The position numbers and the translations under genes are program-made. This document shows, piece by piece, positions 9,601 through 15,842 of a stretch of 64,000 nt of DNA (position 1 is the first letter of the stretch; each line of letters begins with the position of its first letter). Where the stretch lies: NCBI RefSeq assembly GCF_003258315.1, contig NZ_CP030032.1, positions 4,447,501 to 4,511,500 of the forward strand. The letters are read 5' to 3'. This DNA is from Bradymonas sediminis. Lineage in GTDB: Bacteria; Myxococcota_A; Bradymonadia; Bradymonadales; Bradymonadaceae. Under the pieces are notes generated by a model, which saw only the letters and a program-made list of their open reading frames with translations, searched no databases and was not told where the DNA came from.

Positions 9601-10044
9601 CGGGCGGTTCTGAATCGCGATGGAGCTGAGCAACGCATCATTGGCGACGGCATCCCTTAAAATCGCCTGAAGTTTGCGGGTGAGCCCCTGAATCAGGCCG
9701 CTGTCGATAAGCGACAGCATCTCCTGCAGGAAGGTGTCGACCTCCTCCAGCTTTTCGGGCGGGGCGACCGCGTCGACCGCCGCGATAAACTCATCCTTGC
9801 GCGACTCCAGCATCATCGTCTTTCGCTCAGAGTTCTCGGCCGCGCGCACCGCGTCTTTGTGCCAGATGCCGTAGAGCTCTTCGCCGAGCGTCCCACGCGC
9901 CTGCTCGGCGCGCTCGAAATCGTATTCGGCCGTGCAACTGGTAAGCATCGGCGCGAAGAATAGAAGGCCGCAGAGGCATACAAAATAGAGGCGCGCGCGC
10001 ATCGGCGCCGCGCGTCGTATAAAAAGGTGCGTGCTATTTCTCAT
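6646..10044 (-). CDS. 1132-residue lipoprotein, function unknown
   Basis: Start ATG 10044 has AAGG 5 nt upstream. The N-terminus has basic residues, a hydrophobic core and the lipobox LTSC (Cys37). The mature protein is mostly helical with few cysteines. Around residues 270-285 there is DFDNDGLADID, a Ca-binding-loop-like motif of the kind seen in FG-GAP and thrombospondin type 3 repeats. A cysteine-containing segment near residues 510-560 (CFQAC, QSC, YEC, RAC) probably forms disulfides. I do not recognise a known domain; length and composition suggest a large surface or periplasmic scaffold. It is the upstream member of a tight operon with the FadL-like porin (8-bp gap), and the 385-bp region upstream contains the promoter. 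Confidence 0.85.
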   Translation of the reverse strand: MRNSTHLFIRRAAPMRARLYFVCLCGLLFFAPMLTSCTAEYDFERAEQARGTLGEELYGIWHKDAVRAAENSERKTMMLESRKDEFIAAVDAVAPPEKLEEVDTFLQEMLSLIDSGLIQGLTRKLQAILRDAVANDALLSSIAIQNRPKPGDFLSPVSGQNFLGHLMGYPRMPDVAARTSQTLLAADGLDADGNPDMTESTALRDVLNAATVFLGKSERVQPTDTVAYSLQNVLATEDERFAENALPRPLYAVAYDRRGRPLVAKDGSGIAPPFADFDNDGLADIDVEGKWVLAAGGSKNIPAFRTTVDASALLNRDPYGRAHVGSSGKYSFEYVDLSKTGVHFMVRQFDALAKREILWNLVDAAPALLGPRQINTDSQGAFSGYSSDSPMRDIFYALLHILDIDTLDRVLAASADFLATNSHALAGLVFALNEAVEVVDEFNTQYPDAGLNDNQTLAYDMLPVLEAISADPDLWRDVLWALRQPITQRTGEPMAMLLSYKDSNPAVPAANGPYDSCFQACDANFPIFETFNEANPQSCVERYKTNQALQRYECVRACPNGEMFSEPMDYSLPETQENISMFQRMFHLLRDTTGSPYNLKMLEPASLSSMPAIIELPSSSEAFLRAVGSSMDMADYVPNMAELQPLLDMMGGSSSLANLLSQLSPIFGVELSRRATPPEITRMFNKADLSGDLGQMGTARITTPTCKDGHVMANHHADMLYAAEASGMIDTIAPLACAFAANDQEELMTRLFVITHEHYSGKTDLNLTADGTVSESKGSNLRSLEPALRDILEKKTLFKALYELSVAAERVESQGVVPDFTEQLRVLVHHAVRSDDGFRGANGEDSITLADGRTLRNLSRATILLEAGAKMNARVEGDPVAEEALGDIFSAVTDVLLAAEWPEGAPMAQFSDPGTIAVMERLTRHLSGKAAELQAEGRLSEWLTEEQLDNFGGLFDSRALPALVDLSGELVKNPQDRELVDDLLDYMLGEPAGRDQVAMGLYVLLVYTLHQDTWVPVSNFMARTLDPNRTWQVEPYGKLPLASHVLQVLQETVEKDPQGRGIELFARGFSNMEDGSVPFGTIFEIVADYFRADPASLAPYTPGDYRVVLNGLESWLDDDLHGLERLYDIVDP

Positions 10045-10429
10045 AACGACCTTTGCTCTCTATACTTTCGTGGGAGTAACATCGGCCCGATACTACCAGA
10101 GCCCGCGTCACTTCGCCAAATAGAGAAGCGGCGCCAGAGGTCCGGTTGGATGTTGGCGAAATCGACGCTAAATTCTTGACGATTCGACGCCGAAATAGCC
10201 GCGGATAAGATGATGTGGTTGCGAACCCAGCGGCGTCTGTGCAAAGATACCGCAGATTGCCTTCTGCCTAGATTTTCGGGGCAAAAACGGCGATTATTTA
10301 CACTGAAATGCTTACTTTTTAATACGTGTCGGCACGATCGCCATGCGCGCAAGTAGATTCGCGCGAAAACCGGTCGAGCCACCCCACCGAACGACCACCG
10401 TTATCGGTGAATATCTATCGGACTGAGTC
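10045..10429. other. Divergent intergenic region (385 bp)
   Basis: The region separates the minus-strand lipoprotein-porin operon from the plus-strand genes starting at 10430, so it should hold two divergent promoters. The only structure I can point to is an 8-bp inverted repeat, TTCGCCAA (10112-10119) and TTGGCGAA (10153-10160), 33 nt apart, and a short direct repeat of TATCGG just before the plus-strand gene. No gene is supported here; an open frame over most of it on the minus strand has no codon bias. Confidence 0.45.
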
Positions 10430-11506
10430 ATGACCAACGCCTTCGGAATTCGAGCCACCCGAGTTCTGCTGCTCCTAGCCGCCGCAATTTTGATGGCCGG
10501 CGCTGCCTGCGAAAAACCGGCCGTTGGCCAAATGGGCGAGCCGGTTGTCTCCGGCGACGTCGCATTTTCTGTCACCGGCTACGACCTGCTCTATTTGGAG
10601 TTGGACTCCGCGGGAAAAACCGTGTCCTACTCCGAGCCGGTTTTGTCGCTGAAGGTCAAGATCACCAACAAGGGTGAGGCCGCGCTGACCTACTCGCCGA
10701 CCCACCAAACCCAGGCGATGAGCGAGGCGACCACGCCGCTATTATACGCGGACCCGGGCGCCGAGGCGACGCTGCCGCCGGCCACAAAAGAGACGATCGG
10801 CGGGGTGTATTTGGAGAAGGGACGCCTGCCGGGCCAGGTCAGCCAGACCAAAGTTCTGCAGAACGGCGAGTCGCTCGAAGACGTCTTTTTATTCAAGGTT
10901 CCGCACGAAAAGAGCGCGGCGCTGATTTTGAGCATGCCCCCGTCGATGTCCCACGGGAATCTGCCGGCGCTGATTCGCGTTCCTTACCAATATAAGGAGC
11001 CCAAAGGGCCCCTTGTTCACAAAGCGGGAGACGTGATTCAAGCTGGCCCGGCCAGCCTCAAAGTCGACTCGGCTGAGGTCGCCTATATCGAGACCACCCA
11101 CTCCATCGAGGGCAAGGGCTACAGCTCCACCCCGTGGCTTAAGGTCACCTATACCGTCTCGAACCCGGGCGATAAGCCCATCAAATACACCCCCGAGCAC
11201 GACGTCGAGGGTGGTGAGGGCGCGGCGGTTTACGCCGGCAACGTCACCAAAAAGCGCGTCAAATTGTCGGCCAACGCCAGCGCGGTCGGACGCACCACCG
11301 GCAGCGTGACCATCGAGCCGGGCAAATCGGTCACGGACTTCGAGCTCTTTGAGATTCCCGACAAAGAGAACGACTCGATCATCTTCGAGTACCCGGCAGC
11401 GCGCATGGGCGGCAGCGGACTGGTTCGCGTCTCGGTCCCCTACACCCATAGCGAGCCGCAATTGCCCAAAGAGATGCAAAAGCCCGACGATAAAAAAGAA
11501 AAGTAA
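10430..11506 (+). CDS. Lipoprotein with two copies of an Ig-like domain
   Basis: A 358-residue protein with lipobox AGAAC (Cys27). The mature part contains two related halves (about residues 55-185 and 220-345). Each has a strand such as LSLKVKITNKGEAALTYSP or LKVTYTVSNPGDKPIKYTP, a middle with an extended acidic or glycine segment, then VFLFKVP or FELFEIP, and ends in a strand of the type IRVPYQYKEP or VRVSVPYTHSEP. This pattern resembles DUF4352-like or other telokin-type immunoglobulin folds used in secreted lipoproteins, but I cannot name the family. It is the first gene of a plus-strand run; the Smr gene begins 42 bp downstream. Function unknown, probably an envelope lipoprotein. Confidence 0.85.
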   Translation: MTNAFGIRATRVLLLLAAAILMAGAACEKPAVGQMGEPVVSGDVAFSVTGYDLLYLELDSAGKTVSYSEPVLSLKVKITNKGEAALTYSPTHQTQAMSEATTPLLYADPGAEATLPPATKETIGGVYLEKGRLPGQVSQTKVLQNGESLEDVFLFKVPHEKSAALILSMPPSMSHGNLPALIRVPYQYKEPKGPLVHKAGDVIQAGPASLKVDSAEVAYIETTHSIEGKGYSSTPWLKVTYTVSNPGDKPIKYTPEHDVEGGEGAAVYAGNVTKKRVKLSANASAVGRTTGSVTIEPGKSVTDFELFEIPDKENDSIIFEYPAARMGGSGLVRVSVPYTHSEPQLPKEMQKPDDKKEK

Positions 11507-11548
11507 TTCGAGCCCACCCCGACGGCGCGAGGGAGTTTAGTCACTCAA

Positions 11549-12733
11549 ATGAGTAAGAAAAAATCCGATAAATCTCCCTTCGCCGGGCTGCTGGCCGAAA
11601 AACTAAAAGCGCTCGATCTGGACCTCAAAGAATCCCCCCCCGAGGCCGATAAACCGGCGGCTCACTCGGATAAACACCGAGAAAAAAGAGCCGCCGAGCG
11701 CGACGCTTATTTCGACTCGATTGCCCCCGACCCCGACGACACCCCGCCTCTGAGCGACGCCGAACTCTTCGAGAAGTCCATCCGCGAGATGGCGCCCGAA
11801 GACGTGTATCGCAAGAAGAGTGCGCCGGCGCATACGCTTGCCTCCAAGCTTGGCGCGGCGCGCGGCGCCCGCTACGACGCCACGGACGCCTCAAATCGCC
11901 AGGCCCCCAAAGACGCGGCGCCGACGGACACACCCGCCGAAGACGCGCAACCCGAAGCGACCCGGCCGCTGACCGACGCCGAACTCTTCAAGATGTCGGT
12001 CCAGGGGATCGCCCCGGAGGATATCTATCGTGGGAAATTCGCCGGTGAGGGGCCCAAATTACCGCCCCCCCAGGAAGACCGCGCCCCGGCCCCAACGCCC
12101 ACCAAACCCGCCGGCAAGCTGACCAAAAGACAGCGCCGCCAGGCCGAAGAAGACGCGCGACTCGCCGAGGAATACGCCCGCGAAGCGGTCGGCCAGGCCC
12201 GCGAGATGCGCCTCTTCGAGAAGACCGTGGGCAAGGTCGATAAGGTCATGCGCAGCGATAAATACCGCCTGCCCTCAGAGCCCGACCCGGTCAAAGACGC
12301 CGAGCGGCGCACCGCGCCTGCGGTCTATTCGAGCGAATCTCCGGAGTCGCTGATCACCCCGCCGCTGCCCAAATCCGGCGAGGGGCTCCACAAAGTCGGC
12401 GCCTTCGATCCCGCCCAGCGCGACCTCTACGACCGCTATAAAAAGCGCTCGCGCCAGCACGAGGTCCCCGAGCTCAACGTGCGCGGCGACGTCGTCGAGG
12501 ACGCCCTGCGCCAGGTCGAATTATTTGTGCATCTTCAATGCAAGGAGAAGCGCCGCTTCGTGCGCATCATTCACGGGCGCGGCCTGCAATCCGACGGGCT
12601 CCCCGTGCTCAAGCCGGCGATCTTGCATTGGCTCGAAGGCCCCGGATTTCGCTACGTGCGCGGGTATGTGCCCGAGCGAAATAGCGCCGGGGACTATGGA
12701 AGTCTCATCGTAGAATTGGAGCGAGAAGCATGA
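11549..12733 (+). CDS. Smr-domain protein with disordered N-terminus and repeated SDAELF motif
   Basis: A 394-residue protein. The C-terminal ~95 residues are an Smr domain: LNVRGDVVEDALRQVELF, then RFVRIIHGRGLQSDG and VLKPAILHWL, matching the LDxR, HGxG and SDG signatures of the MutS2/Smr family, which have DNA- or RNA-nicking activity. The first ~290 residues are charged, low-complexity and predicted disordered, and carry two copies of a ~25-residue motif (near residues 66 and 139): PLSDAELFEKSIREMAPED and PLTDAELFKMSVQGIAPED, each followed by VYR or IYR. Similar DxELF motifs precede Smr domains in some proteobacterial Smr proteins; here it is duplicated and may be a binding site. The stop overlaps the mogA start (ATGA), implying translational coupling with mogA, although no functional link is known. 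Confidence 0.88.
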   Translation: MSKKKSDKSPFAGLLAEKLKALDLDLKESPPEADKPAAHSDKHREKRAAERDAYFDSIAPDPDDTPPLSDAELFEKSIREMAPEDVYRKKSAPAHTLASKLGAARGARYDATDASNRQAPKDAAPTDTPAEDAQPEATRPLTDAELFKMSVQGIAPEDIYRGKFAGEGPKLPPPQEDRAPAPTPTKPAGKLTKRQRRQAEEDARLAEEYAREAVGQAREMRLFEKTVGKVDKVMRSDKYRLPSEPDPVKDAERRTAPAVYSSESPESLITPPLPKSGEGLHKVGAFDPAQRDLYDRYKKRSRQHEVPELNVRGDVVEDALRQVELFVHLQCKEKRRFVRIIHGRGLQSDGLPVLKPAILHWLEGPGFRYVRGYVPERNSAGDYGSLIVELEREA

Positions 12734-13272
12734 CACACAGCAGCCTAAAAGTTGGCATTGTGACGGTGAGCGACCGCGCCTCGCGCGGCGAGTATGAGGA
12801 CCGCGGCGGCCCCGCCATTCGCGACTGGCTGGACCGGGCGATCACGAGCGATTGGAACGCCGAGGTCCGCCTGGTCCCCGACGAATTGCCGACCCTCGCC
12901 CAGACCCTGCGCGAGCTGGTCGATGAGGCCGGCTGCCAGCTCGTGCTGACCACCGGCGGCACCGGCCCCGCCGCCCGCGACATCACCCCCGAGGCTACCC
13001 TCGAGGTCGCCGACAAGGTGCTCGACGGCTTCGGCGAAAAGATGCGCGCCATCAGCCTGCAATATGTGCCCACCGCGATCTTGTCGCGCCAGGTCGGCGT
13101 CATCCGCAAGCAGGCGCTCATCGTGAACCTGCCGGGCAACCCGAAGGCCGTCGCAGAAATCCTCGACGAGCTCTTCGAGGTCATCCCCTACACCATCGAG
13201 TTGCTCGAAGGACCGCGCATTCAATGCGACCCCGAGGTAGTCGTCCCATTTCGGCCTAAACACGCGAAATAG
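12730..13272 (+). CDS. mogA: Molybdopterin adenylyltransferase MogA
   Basis: A 180-residue protein matching MogA in length and sequence: VGIVTVSDRASRGEYEDRGG at the N-terminus, LVLTTGGTGPAARDITPEAT (nucleotide and molybdopterin binding loop), LSRQVGVIRKQALIVNLPGN and a final YTIELLEGP. MogA adenylates molybdopterin using MgATP before molybdate insertion during molybdenum cofactor synthesis in the cytoplasm. The ERGG and TGGTGP loops and the conserved Asp residues are intact. It overlaps the upstream Smr gene by 4 bp (ATGA). No other moa/moe gene is in the window, so the rest of the pathway must be elsewhere. Confidence 0.93.
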   Translation: MTHSSLKVGIVTVSDRASRGEYEDRGGPAIRDWLDRAITSDWNAEVRLVPDELPTLAQTLRELVDEAGCQLVLTTGGTGPAARDITPEATLEVADKVLDGFGEKMRAISLQYVPTAILSRQVGVIRKQALIVNLPGNPKAVAEILDELFEVIPYTIELLEGPRIQCDPEVVVPFRPKHAK

Positions 13273-13374
13273 ACCGCGAAATAAGCCTTAGACGTCGATT
13301 TCGAGGGGTTTCTTATCGCCCGATAGCGGCGTATTCTTAGTCGCCTTCTCATCTTGCCCGAATGGTTCGATTTT

Positions 13375-14586
13375 ATGCCCTCACCCAAACGCGCCATTGT
13401 ATTGTCGGGAGGCGGGGCACGCGGCGCCTACGAGGCGGGCGTGCTGCGCTATATCGTCGAGGAATTGCCCAAAGACCTGGGGCACCCGGTGCGCTTTGAC
13501 GTCATCTGCGGCACCAGCGTCGGGGCCATCAACTCGGCCTGGTTGGCCGCCACGATCGACGAGCCCGCGTTCTGCGTCCAACGCCTCTGGTATCTGTGGC
13601 GCACCCTCGAATTCCCCGAAGTCATGCGGCCGTCGCTGAGCAGCATGTGGAAGATGCTGCGCAGCCTGGTCAGCCGGGAGATAAGCGACGCAGACCTCGA
13701 AGATCCCCACCACGGCGGCCTGCTCTACGCGAGTTTTTTCCGCGATCTCATCGAGCGCGAGCTGCCCATCGACAATATCCAGCGCAACCTGGGCCGCGGC
13801 CTCATCGACGCGCTGACCGTCTCCACCACCAATATCGTCACCGGCCAAACCACGGTCTTTGCCCAGACCGCGCGAAGCGAGCTTCCGCCCTGGACCCGCG
13901 ACCCGCGCCGCGTCGCCATCGGCGGGCCCATCACTGCCGATAAGATCCTGGCCAGCGCCGCGATTCCCTTTGTTTTTCCGCCGGTTAAGATCGGAAAGCA
14001 TTGGTTTTGCGACGGCGGCATCCGCCAGAACACCCCGCTTTCGCCGGCGCTTCGCCTGGACGCCGACCGGGTGCTCGTCATCTCGTTGCTCAGCGATTCG
14101 CGCACCGACTATCCCGACCCTTTTGACCCGTCCGACGACGCCGTCGACCACGCGTTCCCGCCGCCGGCGATGATGCTCGGAAAATTGCTCGACGCCGTGC
14201 TGCTCGACCCCATCGACTATGACCTCGCCGTGCTCAAACGCATCAACGGAATCCTTCGCCAGGGCGCGGAATTACAGGGCGCGCTCAACGAGGTCATTCG
14301 GACTCACCGCGGCCAGCCCTACCGGATCGTCGAGCCGCTCTTGCTGCGCCCCAGCCAGGACCTCGGCCGCATCGCCCAGGAGTTCGCCGCCCAGGTTCCC
14401 GAGAGCTTCTGGGGCTCGCGCCTGATGGCGGCGATCTGCGCCCCGGCGGCCAATCGAGCCTACGAGGACAACGACCTGATGAGCTTTCTGCTCTTCGACG
14501 GTGGCTATACCGGCCAGTTGCTAGATATGGGATACAGCGACGCTAAAGAATCACATGATGAATTATTAACTTTCTTCCAAGATTGA
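13375..14586 (+). CDS. Patatin-like phospholipase
   Basis: A patatin-family protein of about 403 residues. Near the N-terminus it has the oxyanion-hole loop GGGARGAYEAG (about residues 11-21) and the nucleophile elbow GTSVGAIN with catalytic Ser at about 47; the partner Asp is in DGGIRQNTPL near residue 212. These are the full Ser-Asp dyad motifs of bacterial patatins, which hydrolyse phospholipid or lipid ester bonds. The C-terminal ~150 residues are an extra region seen in the longer bacterial patatins. I place the start at ATG 13375 (MPSPKRAIVLS...), because the open frame extends only to an in-frame TTG at 13354 with no RBS. No signal peptide, so it is probably cytosolic or exported by a non-Sec route. 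Confidence 0.9.
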   Translation: MPSPKRAIVLSGGGARGAYEAGVLRYIVEELPKDLGHPVRFDVICGTSVGAINSAWLAATIDEPAFCVQRLWYLWRTLEFPEVMRPSLSSMWKMLRSLVSREISDADLEDPHHGGLLYASFFRDLIERELPIDNIQRNLGRGLIDALTVSTTNIVTGQTTVFAQTARSELPPWTRDPRRVAIGGPITADKILASAAIPFVFPPVKIGKHWFCDGGIRQNTPLSPALRLDADRVLVISLLSDSRTDYPDPFDPSDDAVDHAFPPPAMMLGKLLDAVLLDPIDYDLAVLKRINGILRQGAELQGALNEVIRTHRGQPYRIVEPLLLRPSQDLGRIAQEFAAQVPESFWGSRLMAAICAPAANRAYEDNDLMSFLLFDGGYTGQLLDMGYSDAKESHDELLTFFQD

Positions 14587-14660
14587 ACCGGTTTTGATAT
14601 ACTCGAAAAACTATCGCCGCGCCGCGCTCCTCGCGGTGGCGACGATAAATTTTCCGGTTC
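14585..14660. terminator. Long imperfect hairpin after the patatin gene
   Basis: GAACCGG (14585-14591) starts at the patatin stop and pairs with CCGGTTC (14654-14660). Between them TATCGCCGCG and CGCGGTGGCGA also pair with a bulge. There is no clean T run, so termination is plausible but not secure; it could equally be a leader structure for the next gene. Confidence 0.3.
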
Positions 14661-14786
14661 CTCGCCCTCTTTTCAAGTTGAATAACCCGATGCTGTCCGC
14701 TACTTTGGCAACATTAGGCAACAGATTTGGGTGAAGACGCTGATTTATCAGTGTTTTTCGAACCCCGCACAACCCGCAAGGTCACT

Positions 14787-15761
14787 ATGTCTGATCACGA
14801 AAATAATGACGCCTACCCTTCCAACAGCCCTCCAGACCAGTCCGCTGAGTTGGTAGAGCCGTCGGAAACAACAATGATCGTCAACGCCGATATGCTTCGC
14901 CAGGCGCGCGAAGGCCTCGGCGAGCGCGATCAGGCCTATTTGATCATTATTTCGGGCCAGCATGTTGGACGACCGCATAAAGTCGGCGATGAGCCGATGA
15001 CGATGGGCCGCTCCCCCCAGGTCGACGTCCAGCTCAACGACGTCGGCGTCTCGCGCAAGCACGCCCGCATCGAGCGCCGCGGTGATTATGTCTTCGTGCG
15101 CGACCTCAAGAGCGCCAACGGCACCTACGTCAACGGCGAGCTGGTGACCCACGACTATCAACTCAAGGACGGCGACAAGATTACCCTGGGCAGCACCACA
15201 ATCCTGAAGTTCACCTACCACGACCGCCTCGACGTCAGCTTCTCCAACGATATGCTCCACGCCGCCCAGCACGACGGGCTGACCGGCGCGTATAATAAGA
15301 AATATTTGCTCGAGCATCTGGCCGCCGAGATGTCCTTCGCGCTGCGCCACGGCACGCACCTGAGCATGCTGATGTTCGACGTCGACCATTTCAAGAAGAC
15401 CAACGACACCTTCGGCCACCTCGCCGGCGACTATGTGCTGGCCCAACTCGCCCGCCTGAGCGCCGAGTCTGTGCGCGACGAAGACGTCTTCGCCCGCTAC
15501 GGCGGCGAGGAATTCGCCATCGTCTGCCGCGGCATCGGCCTGCAGCAATGCGCCAAACTCGGCAACCGCCTGCGCATCAAGATCGAGCGCCACACCTTCG
15601 AGTATAAAGGCCGCGTCATCCCGGTCACCATCAGCCTGGGCGTCTCGGGAATCCCCGCGGTCAACGCCGCCACCCCCCAGGACCTCATCGCCGCCGCCGA
15701 CGCCGCGCTTTATGCCGCCAAGAACGCGGGCCGAAATTGCCTGATGATCAAGGGCTCCTGA
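14787..15761 (+). CDS. FHA-GGDEF diguanylate cyclase
   Basis: A cytosolic protein of 324 residues. The FHA domain (about 65-145) has MGRSPQ, SRKHARI and SANGTYVNG, the phosphothreonine-binding loop residues, so input is probably a phosphorylated partner. The GGDEF domain (about 160-322) has DVDHFKKTNDTFGH and an intact GGEEF active site near residue 237, preceded by RDED five residues upstream, a complete RxxD allosteric inhibitory site; it is therefore predicted to synthesise cyclic di-GMP with product inhibition. I choose ATG 14787 with AAGG upstream; the frame is open back to a TTG at 14727. FHA linked to GGDEF fits control by Ser/Thr kinases such as the one at 31924, although the pair has not been shown to interact. 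Confidence 0.93.
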   Translation: MSDHENNDAYPSNSPPDQSAELVEPSETTMIVNADMLRQAREGLGERDQAYLIIISGQHVGRPHKVGDEPMTMGRSPQVDVQLNDVGVSRKHARIERRGDYVFVRDLKSANGTYVNGELVTHDYQLKDGDKITLGSTTILKFTYHDRLDVSFSNDMLHAAQHDGLTGAYNKKYLLEHLAAEMSFALRHGTHLSMLMFDVDHFKKTNDTFGHLAGDYVLAQLARLSAESVRDEDVFARYGGEEFAIVCRGIGLQQCAKLGNRLRIKIERHTFEYKGRVIPVTISLGVSGIPAVNAATPQDLIAAADAALYAAKNAGRNCLMIKGS

Positions 15762-15793
15762 TTGCTCCTTAAAATTTAGGGCCAAGACATGAT

Positions 15794-15827
15794 GGAGGCT
15801 GCGCGACCTTTGGGGCGCGCAGCCTCC
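15794..15827. terminator. Hairpin between convergent genes
   Basis: A perfect 12-bp stem, GGAGGCTGCGCG and CGCGCAGCCTCC, with a 10-nt loop, lies between the converging 3' ends of the GGDEF gene (15761) and the lipase gene (15843). No T run follows on either strand, so it is a structural barrier or an unusual bidirectional terminator. Confidence 0.6.
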
Positions 15828-15842
15828 TGCGTTCAGCGGCGT

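Noticed and set aside
10041..10382. 113-residue minus-strand frame in the divergent region
   Set aside because: Low-complexity composition, no RBS, no recognisable motif; lies in the promoter region of two real genes.
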